NCBI GenBank assembly: GCA_050303615.1
Contig: JBNLCC010000033.1
Location: forward strand, 1 to 64,000
Reading direction: 5' to 3'
Length of the DNA: 64,000 nucleotides
Origin: CAZDXJ01 sp050303615
Lineage (GTDB): Bacteria > Pseudomonadota > Gammaproteobacteria > Methylococcales > Methylomonadaceae
Shown: positions 16,695 through 25,347 of the stretch, piece by piece
How the letters are laid out: each line of letters starts with the position of its first letter
Position numbering within the stretch: the first letter of the stretch is position 1
Translations under genes and position numbers: made by a program
Notes under the pieces: generated by a model
What the model was told of the DNA's origin: nothing
The model's database searches: none
The model's input: the letters and a program-made list of their open reading frames with translations, nothing else

Positions 16695-16703
16695 CAAGTA
16701 GTT

Positions 16704-17465
16704 ATGACGGAGTCGTTGCCCCAATACAACATGCCGATTGCCGATTGCAGTTTATGCCGATTTCACGCTAAAACGCTATTATCAGGACGTTGTATGCCCG
16801 GTGATACCTGTGTGCTGGCGGAAAGCGGGCGGCAGATCGATCGTTTTTTTCGTATCAATCCCCAATATGCGCCGCAGTTTCTACAGGATGGATTTTGGGA
16901 GCGACGCGCCATTGCGGTACGTTACGTACCGTTGTCCGCTTTAGTTGAGGTGATGGACGACGAGGACGAGGTGGTAAGACGGGCTGTCGCTTTCCGTCTG
17001 CCGGCACACCAATTAATCCCGTTCATTAACGATCCCGACCGTGAAGTCCGCATGACGGTTGCGGATCGTATCAATCCGGAAAGCCTGGAGCTGTTGGCCG
17101 ATGATGAAGATTACATCGTACGCCTGACCGTCGTTAAAAGACTATCGCCCGGACGCTTGTTCCGCTTTATCAACGATCCGGATTTACAGATCAGGAAAGC
17201 GGTTGCCGAACGGTTGCCGGTAGTCAGTTTAGGGCTGATGAAGCATGATCGGGCACCGGAGGTCAGGCGCATCATTGTAAAACGCATTGGCTCCGAGGAT
17301 GCCGTCGAAATGCTACATGATGCCGATTGGCTGGTGCGGTATACCGCTGCGCAACGTGTACCTATAGCGGCGTTGCAATCTTTGTTGAACGACGATGAGC
17401 CCGATGTCCGAGCTGTAGCCGTGCAGAGATTGAATAAAACACATTCGGAACCCACTGATGAATGA
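16704..17465 (+). CDS. 4Fe-4S leucine-rich-repeat-variant (LRV) protein
   Basis: A 253-residue protein with four cysteines near the N-terminus (Cys15, 18, 30, 36) followed by about eight 24-residue LRV repeats, each of the form DPDxxVRxxVAxRLPxxxLxxLxxD. It is the counterpart of the Azotobacter vinelandii LRV protein from the nif region, which binds a 4Fe-4S cluster and has a helical right-handed superhelix. Its function is unknown. It overlaps the next gene by 8 bases. Confidence 0.93.
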   Translation: MTESLPQYNMPIADCSLCRFHAKTLLSGRCMPGDTCVLAESGRQIDRFFRINPQYAPQFLQDGFWERRAIAVRYVPLSALVEVMDDEDEVVRRAVAFRLPAHQLIPFINDPDREVRMTVADRINPESLELLADDEDYIVRLTVVKRLSPGRLFRFINDPDLQIRKAVAERLPVVSLGLMKHDRAPEVRRIIVKRIGSEDAVEMLHDADWLVRYTAAQRVPIAALQSLLNDDEPDVRAVAVQRLNKTHSEPTDE

Positions 17466-18417
17466 GCAAACATTTACTTTGAGCGGTCAGCAGCTCAGCG
17501 AGTTATGCAAAAATCTGATTCCCGGACAAGACGATTCATTATTGTTAACCAAAATCCAAGCGATGCTACCCGATCGTCCCGTGCGACTCGCCAAAAACGG
17601 CGATGAATGGTACCGCATCGGCGGTGTGGTGGACGGTGAAGGCAGGCGTATTTCAAATGATCTGATCGAATGGGTGGACCGCACTTTTTTGGAATGCGGA
17701 CAAAATTTTCAAACGTTGATCGATTTCGCCCGGGAGCAAAACCTGATCGCCACCCGGCAAATCGGCAGAACGCTATATTTTGTCATTGAAACAGGTGCCA
17801 AAGCCGAAGATTTTATTTTACTGGAAATCGATAAAACCCAGGAAGTTTCCGACCGGCTATTGATCAATGAAGATTGTCTGCCGGAGAGCCAGGAAGATAT
17901 CATCGATCCGCTGACACCGGCGAACATCGAAAGCTTCAATTTCGGTCATTCGCGGTATCAATACCGACGCAAAACCGACATTAAGTTGTTTATGGAGACC
18001 CTTAACCGGCACCATAGTGAAGAACATCCGGTACAGCGATTTATGGACGACTGGAACCGCAGCAGCGCCGCAAAACATATATTTTGTAAAGACTGGCTGG
18101 TTCGGCCTTATCAACACACAGGACGCTATGGCGAACAAATTATCAACGCCGAAATCATCAATATTCAAAGTCAACGCTTGCCGCATCTGGAAGACTTGGT
18201 AGGCAAACACGGCAATTCCCTGAACCTTTTATTGAGCCGCTTTGACAGGCATGCCGGTTACCTCTTTGCCTGGTTCTTTTACATGTTGAAAGGCAAGCTG
18301 GTGTCTCCCCATAACGGTGAAGCGGTGTTTCGCGATATCAGTGGTGATTTTGCCTATCTTCCCGAACGCGATGAAGCCGTACTCAGGGATTGGATTGCAT
18401 CGCCTTACAATGTTTAA
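17458..18417 (+). CDS. Conserved nif-cluster protein of unknown function
   Basis: A 319-residue soluble protein with no signal peptide or membrane segment. I recognise no domain. The N-terminal 60 residues carry a polar helical region, and the C-terminal third has HGNSLNLLLSRFDRHAGYLFAWFFYMLKGKLVSP. It is translationally coupled to the LRV gene and is the last gene before the nifEN promoter, so it closes the nifHDK operon. The same place in Azotobacter also holds an ORF of unknown function. A role in nitrogenase maturation is inferred from position only. Confidence 0.7.
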   Translation: MNEQTFTLSGQQLSELCKNLIPGQDDSLLLTKIQAMLPDRPVRLAKNGDEWYRIGGVVDGEGRRISNDLIEWVDRTFLECGQNFQTLIDFAREQNLIATRQIGRTLYFVIETGAKAEDFILLEIDKTQEVSDRLLINEDCLPESQEDIIDPLTPANIESFNFGHSRYQYRRKTDIKLFMETLNRHHSEEHPVQRFMDDWNRSSAAKHIFCKDWLVRPYQHTGRYGEQIINAEIINIQSQRLPHLEDLVGKHGNSLNLLLSRFDRHAGYLFAWFFYMLKGKLVSPHNGEAVFRDISGDFAYLPERDEAVLRDWIASPYNV

Positions 18418-18525
18418 TCATTGACCAAGCTAACTCGATGGATAGCGTAGGGCATGCCATGCATACCCTGCCACTCAATCCTTAGTTTCAAATTGTCGCT
18501 CATAACATCATACAAAAACGTATTT

Positions 18526-18541
18526 TGTCGGGTTTGCTACA
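18526..18541. promoter_or_regulatory. NifA-type upstream activator site of nifE
   Basis: TGTCGGGTTTGCTACA, an exact TGT-N10-ACA only 44 bases before the -24 element. Its spacer is nearly the same as those of the two sites at 48013 and 48301. Confidence 0.65.
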
Positions 18542-18584
18542 AACCTCTTCCCTATAAAATAAATGAATTCAATGAATTATAAGA

Positions 18585-18600
18585 TGGCATGTTGATTGCT
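18585..18600 (+). promoter_or_regulatory. Sigma-54 promoter of nifENX
   Basis: TGGCATGTTGATTGCT: GG and GC doublets with 10-base spacing, and TTGCT exact. It is 33 bases upstream of the nifE ATG. Confidence 0.88.
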
Positions 18601-18632
18601 TTGTAGCTGAATAAAAACTGAGGTATTGTGCC

Positions 18633-20024
18633 ATGAAATCAACTAAAGACATTGCAGAACTGTTAGACGAACCCGCCTGTGAGCATAACAAGAAGGAAAA
18701 ATCCGGTTGTGCCAAGCCGAAACCGGGTTCAGCTGCCGGCGGTTGTGCGTTCGATGGCGCGCAGATCGCCTTGCTTCCGATCGCCGATGTCGCCCATATT
18801 GTGCACGGGCCGATCGCCTGTGCCGGCAGTTCCTGGGACAATAGAGGCACCCGTTCCTCCGGTTCGCAATTATACCGGATCGGCATGACCACCGACCTGA
18901 CCGAACAGGACGTCATCATGGGACGCAGTGACAAGCGTCTGCTGCATTCGATCAAACAGGCAATCGAAACCTATCAGCCGCCGGCCGTGTTTATCTATAA
19001 CACCTGCGTTCCAGCCCTGGTCGGTGACGATATCAACGCAGTATGCAAAACAGCTGAGGAAAAATGGGGTGTACCGGTGGTGCCTATCGATTGTGCCGGT
19101 TTTTACGGTACCAAGAACCTGGGTAACCGGATTGCCGGCGACGCGATGGTCAAACATGTGATCGGCACCCGTGATCCCGACCCGCTGCCTTCGACAGCAG
19201 AGCGCGAAGGTATCAAGGTGCACGACGTTAATCTGGTCGGTGAATACAATATCGCCGGTGAATTCTGGCACGTGCTGCCGTTGTTGGATGAGTTGGGTTT
19301 AAGAGTGCTGTGTACGTTGTCCGGCGATGCCCGTTTCCGCGAAGTGCAGACCATGCACAAGGCCGAGGTCAACATGATGGTATGCTCCAAGGCGATGGTC
19401 AATGTCGCCCGTAAACTGCAGCAATCATACGGTACGCCTTGGTTCGAAGGCAGTTTTTACGGCATCACCGACACCAGTCATGCATTGCGTGATTTCGCCC
19501 GGCTGATCGGTGATGACGATTTGACAGCCAGAACCGAAGCACTGATTGCGCGTGAGGAAATGCGTATCAAAGCGTTGCTGGAACCGTGGAAAGAGCGTTT
19601 ACATGGCAAACGGGTACTACTTTATACCGGCGGCGTAAAAAGCTGGTCGGTCATTTCCGCACTTCAGGATTTAGGGATGGTGGTGGTTGCCACCGGCACC
19701 AAGAAATCAACAGAGGAAGATAAGGCTCGTATTCGCGAATTGATGGGCGAAGAAGCATTGATGATCGAAGACGGCAGCCCTGCAGCCTTGCTCCAGGTGG
19801 TGCGCGACTACCGGGCCGACATTCTGATCGCCGGCGGACGTAACATGTACACGGCGTTGAAGGCGAAAATCCCGTTCCTCGACATTAACCAGGAGCGCGA
19901 GTTCGGTTATGCCGGATATCAAGGCATGCTGGAACTGGTACGGCAACTAGCGTTGACCATTGAGAGCCCGGTTTGGCCGGCGGTGCGCGCCACGGCTCCC
20001 TGGAAACTTAAAAAGGTGGCGTGA
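18633..20024 (+). CDS. nifE: FeMo-cofactor scaffold NifE
   Basis: A 463-residue alpha subunit of the NifEN scaffold, on which the NifB-derived precursor is converted into FeMo-cofactor. It is homologous to NifD. Visible landmarks are the cysteines in GGCAFDGAQIALLPI, HGPIACAGSSWDNRG and TCVPALVGDD. The C-terminal ADILIAGGRNMYTALKAKIPFLDINQEREFGYAGYQG is typical. It has its own sigma-54 promoter, and nifN starts two bases after its stop. Confidence 0.98.
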   Translation: MKSTKDIAELLDEPACEHNKKEKSGCAKPKPGSAAGGCAFDGAQIALLPIADVAHIVHGPIACAGSSWDNRGTRSSGSQLYRIGMTTDLTEQDVIMGRSDKRLLHSIKQAIETYQPPAVFIYNTCVPALVGDDINAVCKTAEEKWGVPVVPIDCAGFYGTKNLGNRIAGDAMVKHVIGTRDPDPLPSTAEREGIKVHDVNLVGEYNIAGEFWHVLPLLDELGLRVLCTLSGDARFREVQTMHKAEVNMMVCSKAMVNVARKLQQSYGTPWFEGSFYGITDTSHALRDFARLIGDDDLTARTEALIAREEMRIKALLEPWKERLHGKRVLLYTGGVKSWSVISALQDLGMVVVATGTKKSTEEDKARIRELMGEEALMIEDGSPAALLQVVRDYRADILIAGGRNMYTALKAKIPFLDINQEREFGYAGYQGMLELVRQLALTIESPVWPAVRATAPWKLKKVA

Positions 20025-20025
20025 T

Positions 20026-21414
20026 ATGGCAGAAATCATCAAACGAAAAAAAGCGTTGTCAGTCAGTCCGCTGAAGGCCAGTCAGCCGGTCGGCGGGTCG
20101 CTGGCAACGCTGGGTTTTAACAGGGCTATCCCGATGTTGCACGGTTCGCAAGGCTGCACCGCGTTTGCCAAGGTATTTTTCGTGCGCCATTTCCGGGAGC
20201 CTATTCCGCTGCAGACGACGGCGATGGATCAAGGTAGCTCGGTGATGGGTGCCGACGAAAATGTAGTCGAAGGTATCAAGAATATTGCCGAGAAAAGCAA
20301 GCCGGCATTGATAACGGTATTGACCACAGGTTTAGCGGAGACCCAAGGCGCCGACGTGCATCGTAACGTCCGTGAATTCCGCGAGAAATATCCGCAATTT
20401 GCCGATGTCGCAGTCGTTGCGGTCAACACCCCGGATTTCACCGGCTGTGTCGAAAGCGGCTATGCCATGACCGTCACCGAAATTATCCGAACTTTGGTCC
20501 CGGAGGCCGAGCAGGTGGGGACCAAGCCCGGTAATCGTAAACGCCAGGTCAATGTGTTATGTAGCGCAATGTTGACGCCGGGCGACATCGAAGCATTAAC
20601 TGATTTGATGGTGCAATTCGACTTGCGACCGGTGTTCATACCCGATATCGCCAACTCCTTGGATGGCTCTTTAACCGAAGACGAGTTCTCGCCGGTCACG
20701 ATCGGCGGCACACCGTTATCGGAAATGGCGACGCTGGGTGATGCCAAGGCAACACTCGTGATAGGTCCGTCTATGGCTAAAGCCGGCGATTTGTTAGCGA
20801 AAAAAACCGGTGTGCCCAGTTACACGTTGGATCATCTATATGGCTTGGCGGCGAATGACGCCTTAATTGGAACGCTGCACGAAATCAGCGGACGTGAGGT
20901 GCCGGAGCGCATCGAGCGCCAACGTATGCAATTGCAGGACGCGATGCTGGATACCCATTTTATGCTCGGGCAATTGCGCGTTGCGCTTGCAGGCGACGCC
21001 GATCAGGTCAACGCATTTGCCCACTGTCTCAATGAAATGGGGGCGGAAGTGGTCGCAGCGGTAACGCCGAGCCAAGCACCGGCTGTGGCGAACATACCGG
21101 TGGCCCAAATCAAACTCGGCGATTTGGAGGATTTGGAAATCACCGCACGTGAAAATAAGGCTCAGTTGTTGATCGGTAACTCGCATGCTACCGATACGGC
21201 CGAGCGTTTGGGCGTACCGATTTTGCGCGCCGGATTTCCGCAATACGACATCATCGGCGGTTACCAAAAAACCTGGGTCGGTTACAGAGGATCCAGGCAG
21301 ACCCTATTTGATTTGGCTAATCTGGTGATCAATTTTGCACATGAGGAAATACCGGTATTCAAGTCGGTTTATGCGCAGAAACCGTTAAACGAACAAACGC
21401 AGCCATGCCATTAA
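20026..21414 (+). CDS. nifN: FeMo-cofactor scaffold NifN
   Basis: A 462-residue beta subunit of NifEN, homologous to NifK. The ATG at 20026 directly follows the nifE stop and gives MAEIIKRKKALSVSPLKASQ, the family N-terminus. The single conserved cysteine region HGSQGCTAFAKVFFVRHF is present. As in Azotobacter NifN, the first P-cluster-like cysteine of NifK is replaced, which is normal for the family. It overlaps nifX by about 10 bases if the first ATG of nifX is used. Confidence 0.98.
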   Translation: MAEIIKRKKALSVSPLKASQPVGGSLATLGFNRAIPMLHGSQGCTAFAKVFFVRHFREPIPLQTTAMDQGSSVMGADENVVEGIKNIAEKSKPALITVLTTGLAETQGADVHRNVREFREKYPQFADVAVVAVNTPDFTGCVESGYAMTVTEIIRTLVPEAEQVGTKPGNRKRQVNVLCSAMLTPGDIEALTDLMVQFDLRPVFIPDIANSLDGSLTEDEFSPVTIGGTPLSEMATLGDAKATLVIGPSMAKAGDLLAKKTGVPSYTLDHLYGLAANDALIGTLHEISGREVPERIERQRMQLQDAMLDTHFMLGQLRVALAGDADQVNAFAHCLNEMGAEVVAAVTPSQAPAVANIPVAQIKLGDLEDLEITARENKAQLLIGNSHATDTAERLGVPILRAGFPQYDIIGGYQKTWVGYRGSRQTLFDLANLVINFAHEEIPVFKSVYAQKPLNEQTQPCH

Positions 21415-21890
21415 CCCGACGCATGCACGTGGTGCATAGTGAACAACAGCTGGTGCCTATGGAAGCTTCATTGAAAGTTGCTTTCGCGACTACTGATATG
21501 AGACATGTCAATCAGCATTTCGGTTCGGCTAAATCGTTCGCGATTTATGCCGTCAATCCGGAGCAGGCCGAATTTGTCGAAGCGGCGCAATTCGGGGTAC
21601 AGGAGCAAGACGGTAATGAAGATAAGCTCGCCGTGAAATTTGACTTGCTGAAAGAATGCGTTGCCGTTTATTGCCAGGCGGTCGGCGCGTCGGCGGTTAG
21701 GCAGCTGGTCGCATTAGGGATTCAACCGGTCAAGGTGCATGAGGGCAGCCCTATTCAGAAGCTGTTGGACGATTTACAGAATGAATTACGTTCCGGCCCA
21801 TCCAGTTGGCTGGCCAGGGCGATTAAACAGCAAAGCGGCGGTGATGCGGCGCGTTTCGATGAGCTGGCCGATGAAGATTGGCAGGAATGA
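21405..21890 (+). CDS. nifX: NifX, FeMo-cofactor precursor carrier
   Basis: Up to 161 residues; internal ATGs at 21423 and 21459 are alternative starts, and the conserved domain begins at SLKVAFATTDMRHVNQHFGSA. The domain is the dinitrogenase iron-molybdenum cofactor-binding type, with QAVGASAVRQLVALGIQPVKV. NifX binds NifB-co and the VK-cluster and moves them between NifB and NifEN. It follows nifN directly, as in most gammaproteobacterial clusters. Confidence 0.95.
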   Translation: MPLTRRMHVVHSEQQLVPMEASLKVAFATTDMRHVNQHFGSAKSFAIYAVNPEQAEFVEAAQFGVQEQDGNEDKLAVKFDLLKECVAVYCQAVGASAVRQLVALGIQPVKVHEGSPIQKLLDDLQNELRSGPSSWLARAIKQQSGGDAARFDELADEDWQE

Positions 21891-21921
21891 GCAAAGCTGT
21901 AGTGAAAGCAAACAATTGTAG

Positions 21922-21947
21922 GCCGGGTCAGCAAAGCGTAACCCGGC
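21922..21947. repeat. Dispersed palindromic repeat in the nif operon
   Basis: GCCGGGT and ACCCGGC separated by CAGCAAAGCGTA, preceded by TTGTAG. Repeats of this form (a CCGGGT...ACCCGG stem with an AGCGTA core) are common in gammaproteobacterial intergenic regions. It lies between nifX and the next gene. Confidence 0.65.
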
Positions 21948-21977
21948 AATCAACTTATAAACAAGCAGGAGAGTCAA

Positions 21978-22454
21978 GTGAGTAGTCTAGCCGAATGTGT
22001 GGTTGCGGAAAGCGACCCGTATCTGGAGAACGATTTTATCAACGAGATGTTGAAGCAATTAAGAGCCATTGACACCTATGACACCTATGAGGGCTGGTCG
22101 AAGGCGAAAATTCTCGATCCTTTGGTGTTAACCAAGGAGCGCAAGAAGGAAATTCCGGTTATCGGCGATCCCGATGAAATTACCCTAGCCCGGGTTAAGG
22201 CCTATTACAATGCCATTGCTTCAACGATAGAAAAGCAGTGCGGGCTGATGGCGGTACCGATGATCAATATTACTCATGAAGGTTTCGGACGGGCCATTGT
22301 TATGGTCGGCAAATTGATCGTGGTCGATAAGACGTTGCGCGATATCCATCGTTTCGGTTTCCCGAGCCTGGAAAAAATGTGCGAACAAAGCGATCAGTTG
22401 ATTGCCAAAGCGGAAGGCCTGATCGAAAAATATAACGAAGCGGCCAGGGATTGA
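21978..22454 (+). CDS. NifX-associated nitrogen fixation protein
   Basis: A 158-residue protein starting at GTG 21978 with AGGAGAG upstream. The sequence (ENDFINEMLKQLRAIDTYDTYEGWS, then FGRAIVMVGKLIVVDKTLRDIHRFGFPSLEKM) matches the DUF269 family found immediately after nifX. Its biochemical role is not established. It is followed by a block of heptamer repeats rather than by the next gene directly. Confidence 0.92.
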   Translation: MSSLAECVVAESDPYLENDFINEMLKQLRAIDTYDTYEGWSKAKILDPLVLTKERKKEIPVIGDPDEITLARVKAYYNAIASTIEKQCGLMAVPMINITHEGFGRAIVMVGKLIVVDKTLRDIHRFGFPSLEKMCEQSDQLIAKAEGLIEKYNEAARD

Positions 22455-22461
22455 TAATAAA

Positions 22462-22505
22462 GGTACAAGGTACAAGGTACAAGGTACAAGGTACAAGGTA
22501 CAAGG
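22462..22505. repeat. Tandem heptamer repeat (GGTACAA) x6
   Basis: Six exact tandem copies of the 7-base unit GGTACAA, ending in GG, inside the nif operon between the NifX-associated gene and the small CCE_0567-type gene. The unit is not a multiple of three and lies outside coding sequence; copy number could vary by slippage. Confidence 0.95.
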
Positions 22506-22556
22506 CCTTAGCATGTAGAAAAACAGCAGCGAGAGCAAAATTTAAAGGTGTGTAAT

Positions 22557-22772
22557 ATGACCCCTGAAGAATTGAAAAAACTTGAAAAGAACGTAAAAAA
22601 GAACAAGCGTTTAGCCAGTGAAAAGGCGATGGAATTGCACGATCTGGTGGAAGACCGCTTGCCGGCAGCCTATATGGAAATCATGGATATTGCCCAGGCG
22701 ACCTATGATGCCTGCGAGGCATGGGATCAAGCCAACAAGGCCCTGCTTGCAGCGCAGGCGGAAACAGCTTAG
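22557..22772 (+). CDS. CCE_0567-type small nif metalloprotein
   Basis: A 71-residue protein from the ATG at 22557, with AAAGG 9 bases upstream. It is almost entirely helical: MTPEELKKLEKNVKKNK then EKAMELHDLVEDRLPAAYMEI and ATYDACEAWDQANKALL. It matches the DUF683/CCE_0567 family, small helical metal-binding proteins encoded in nif clusters after nifX. The metal and role are not settled. The ferredoxin gene follows 9 bases later. Confidence 0.85.
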   Translation: MTPEELKKLEKNVKKNKRLASEKAMELHDLVEDRLPAAYMEIMDIAQATYDACEAWDQANKALLAAQAETA

Positions 22773-22781
22773 GAGTTAACA

Positions 22782-23099
22782 ATGACAGAACTAGTAACCG
22801 GCGTCACCTTCGGCGGCAGCGAGTGGACGCCTTCTTATGTAGCGGATTTGAACCAGGCGACCTGTATCGGTTGCGGCCGCTGTTTCAAAGTATGCCCGCG
22901 TGACGTTTTCGATCTGGTGGAAAAGGATTCGGTACTAGATGAAGACGATTTTGATGACGATTACGGCGATTTTGAAGACGATGACGATAACAGCATGGTG
23001 ATGAGCCTGAAAAACCGGGATGATTGTATCGGCTGTGAAGCCTGTTCCAGAGTTTGTCCGAAGAGTTGTTTTACCCACGAACATAAGCAAGCCGCTTAA
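22782..23099 (+). CDS. fdxB: nif-specific ferredoxin III
   Basis: A 105-residue 2[4Fe-4S] ferredoxin. The first motif is CIGCGRCFKVCPR; the second is CIGCEACSRVCPK. Between them is a very acidic insert of about 30 residues (DEDDFDDDYGDFEDDDD). The N-terminal TELVTGVTFGGSEWTP is typical of nif ferredoxin III. It likely donates electrons in nitrogenase function or cofactor synthesis. It lies in the nifENX operon with tight spacing on both sides. Confidence 0.93.
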   Translation: MTELVTGVTFGGSEWTPSYVADLNQATCIGCGRCFKVCPRDVFDLVEKDSVLDEDDFDDDYGDFEDDDDNSMVMSLKNRDDCIGCEACSRVCPKSCFTHEHKQAA

Positions 23100-23109
23100 A
23101 GGAGAACCA

Positions 23110-23433
23110 ATGCCCAGACCCGAAAAACACGTCTTTGTTTGTACCCAGAACCGTCCGCAAGGCCATCCGAGGGGTTCTTGCGCCAGCGTCGGCTGTGCCG
23201 AGGTAATGAATGAATTTATGAATGAAATCCAGGCGCGCAATCTGTTTGAACAAATCGGTCTGACCAATACCGGCTGCATGGGACCATGCATGATGGGACC
23301 GAGCGTACTGGTCTATCCCGAAGGCGTCATGTACGGCAGAGTGACCAAGGATGACGTAAAAACCATCATCGAAGAGCACTTGTTGGGTGGAGAGCCGGTC
23401 GCTAAACTTCAGGTCCCCGCGGAAATCTGGTAA
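23110..23433 (+). CDS. Thioredoxin-like [2Fe-2S] ferredoxin (FeSI type)
   Basis: A 107-residue protein from the ATG at 23110 with AGGAG upstream. Cysteines occur at about 11, 24, 60 and 64 (FVCTQ, GSCAS, GCMGPC), the CX12CX35CX3C pattern of thioredoxin-fold 2Fe-2S ferredoxins such as Azotobacter FeSI. An additional cysteine (VGCAE) is near 29. FeSI-type ferredoxins are encoded in nif regions and may act as redox partners. Its gene follows ferredoxin III by 10 bases. Confidence 0.9.
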   Translation: MPRPEKHVFVCTQNRPQGHPRGSCASVGCAEVMNEFMNEIQARNLFEQIGLTNTGCMGPCMMGPSVLVYPEGVMYGRVTKDDVKTIIEEHLLGGEPVAKLQVPAEIW

Positions 23434-23437
23434 TGCA

Positions 23438-23944
23438 ATGTCAAACGTTAGTTTCGTTGATGAAGCCGTGCTGTTTAGCCCCGATATTCCTGAATCGGTA
23501 AATAAATTACTGCAGGCGGCGGTGGTAGCCCACCGGACCGATAAGGCTCAGGCGGAGCAGCTGTTTTTGCATGCCTATCAAGCTGATCGCAATTGCCTGC
23601 AAACTTATTTTGCGCTGTATAAATTTTATTTCAACCAGTCCCGTTTTTCGGAAGCTGAGTACTTTGTGACCGCAGGCTTGGAAGAAGCCGCCAGACAAGG
23701 CGGTTTTCCATCCGATTATCGGCTCCTATATCGAGATAAAGCGAAATGGGATCTGTATTCCAGCGAAATCAGCCTTTTCTATTTATATACCTTGAAGGCG
23801 CTGGCGTTTATTAAATTGCGCCAGCATCAGTCGGCCCAGAGCTACCTCATATTGATGATGATGCAAGACCTGGATCCCGAAGACCGTTCCGGCGCCTCGG
23901 TGATTATGGCTTTGGCGGAAGCGCTGCAGGAGGAAGGATTATGA
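23438..23944 (+). CDS. TPR-like protein of the nif tail
   Basis: A 168-residue helical protein starting at the ATG at 23438, four bases after the ferredoxin stop. It has the appearance of tetratricopeptide-like helical pairs: AQAEQLFLHAYQADRNCLQTYFALYKFYFNQSRFSEAEYFVTAGL and a third pair near the end. No signal peptide. It overlaps the next gene by ATGA. TPR proteins bind other proteins; a role as an assembly factor for nitrogenase is a guess from position. Confidence 0.65.
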   Translation: MSNVSFVDEAVLFSPDIPESVNKLLQAAVVAHRTDKAQAEQLFLHAYQADRNCLQTYFALYKFYFNQSRFSEAEYFVTAGLEEAARQGGFPSDYRLLYRDKAKWDLYSSEISLFYLYTLKALAFIKLRQHQSAQSYLILMMMQDLDPEDRSGASVIMALAEALQEEGL

Positions 23945-24324
23945 GCGCCAAGGATTTGGTCAATCATCAATTCGAACGTCATAAATTGTTAGGCAGAGAA
24001 ATTTGCCGGGAAATGCTGCTGGCGATCAGCAGGATCGGATTTGCCGAAACCGAGATCGAAGCGTATCCTGATTTCGACAAGGCGGAATTCTCGCTGCTCA
24101 AAGATCCCTATACCGCCGACCACAACCTGACCGGCTATTGGTATGACGGGCACAAACAACGCATCGGCAACATTCAGTTTCTCAGCGATGGTTCGTTTTA
24201 CGCGGAATATGATATCGTTAAACCCCATCCTACTAAGAAACAGTGGTTTGTGGAGGCGATCAATGCCTGGGGTAGGGCGGGGCAAATTAAAACCGAAGCT
24301 AAACTATTGCCGGCTTTGCAATAG
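23941..24324 (+). CDS. Conserved nif-linked protein, function unknown
   Basis: A 127-residue soluble protein translationally coupled to the preceding gene (ATGA). The N-terminal part is helical (NHQFERHKLLGREICREMLLAI). The middle has a strand-rich part with GNIQFLSDGSFYAEYDIVKPHPTKKQWFVEAINAWG. I recognise no named family. The same short gene group (TPR-like, this one) appears to be a co-expressed pair. Confidence 0.6.
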   Translation: MSAKDLVNHQFERHKLLGREICREMLLAISRIGFAETEIEAYPDFDKAEFSLLKDPYTADHNLTGYWYDGHKQRIGNIQFLSDGSFYAEYDIVKPHPTKKQWFVEAINAWGRAGQIKTEAKLLPALQ

Positions 24325-24329
24325 CGCCA

Positions 24330-25310
24330 ATGACAATGGATGATCCCAATCGAATCTATGAATGTCTGCTGGATTACTGCAGTAGTACCCAGACCATAGA
24401 GCGCATTACCATCGGATTGGTATGGACCGTTTGCCAGACACGCCACCATCAAACGCTGCATTCGGGACAGGCGATGACCCCGGTGGCACCGACCCGTACC
24501 CTGCAATGGCCTGGCACATTGGCGGGACAACCGCTGAAAGACGTCGCGCAGTGGGTGCGCCAATGGGAACCCTATCAGGCTTGCGTCGGCATGGCCGCGA
24601 TCAATTGCAGTATCAACTCCGGCTACATACCAAAAGGCTATTTGCTGGACTGCGAGGCCGGTCCGGCCAATTTGTCAGTATTCGGGCACTTTTTGCCGCT
24701 GACTGAGGGACAAAAAGTGGTGGTCATCGGCCACTATCCGGGTATAGAGCATTACGCTGAACAATATGGCTGGCAGGTATTGGAACGCACGCCGTCAGCG
24801 GGTGATTATCCCGATCCGGCCAGTGAATTTTTGTTGCCGGATGCCGATTGGGTATTTCTTTCAGCCAGCACCATTCCGAACAAGACCTTTCCGCGTCTAG
24901 CGCAATTGGCTGCGTCCGCAAAAACAGTGTTAATGGGACCGACCGTACCCTGGCTGCCGGAACTGCATTCATTCGCTATCGATTATCTCGCCGGCGTAGC
25001 GGTGGTCGATGCCGATGCACTTTATCAGACAGCAGCGGAAGGCGGCGGTGTGCGTATTTTTGAGACCGGCGTCCGCTATCGAATTTTGCCGCTCAGCGAC
25101 GACATGAACATGCTCTGGCTCAAGCAACGGATTGCCGACACCTATGCAGCAAAACAACGGCTCACGCTGGCCATGGAACAATGGTATACCAAAGGCAACA
25201 ACAACCGTTTCCCGCAGTACGCGGATTTGCACGATGCCAACCACCATCTGTCGCTGATGGATACCGCCTATAAACGGTTGTGGGACGAGCAGCAGCGCCG
25301 ATCGAATTAA
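24330..25310 (+). CDS. DUF4213/DUF364-type heavy-metal-chelation-like protein
   Basis: A 326-residue protein. The N-terminal half resembles DUF4213 (ERITIGLVWTVCQT, then LAGQPLKDVAQWVRQWEPYQACVGMAAINC). The second half is a Rossmann-like DUF364 domain (VVVIGHYPGIEHYAEQYGWQVLERTP, DWVFLSASTIPNKTFPRLAQLA, VLMGPTVPWLPEL). The family has been proposed to bind metal-chelating or molybdenum-related compounds, on structural grounds only. In a nif operon it could handle molybdenum or iron. The C-terminal 60 residues after DDMNMLW are an extension. Confidence 0.7.
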   Translation: MTMDDPNRIYECLLDYCSSTQTIERITIGLVWTVCQTRHHQTLHSGQAMTPVAPTRTLQWPGTLAGQPLKDVAQWVRQWEPYQACVGMAAINCSINSGYIPKGYLLDCEAGPANLSVFGHFLPLTEGQKVVVIGHYPGIEHYAEQYGWQVLERTPSAGDYPDPASEFLLPDADWVFLSASTIPNKTFPRLAQLAASAKTVLMGPTVPWLPELHSFAIDYLAGVAVVDADALYQTAAEGGGVRIFETGVRYRILPLSDDMNMLWLKQRIADTYAAKQRLTLAMEQWYTKGNNNRFPQYADLHDANHHLSLMDTAYKRLWDEQQRRSN

Positions 25311-25347
25311 TCTCTTAGAACATCCGACGCAATTATAACTATAAAAT

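Noticed and set aside
22462..22505. Possible CRISPR array
   Set aside because: The units are 7 bases, adjacent and without spacers, so this is a simple tandem repeat.
22221..22538. Minus-strand frame with repeated LYLVPCT peptide
   Set aside because: It is the heptamer repeat translated in an antisense frame across a known nif gene; no ribosome site.
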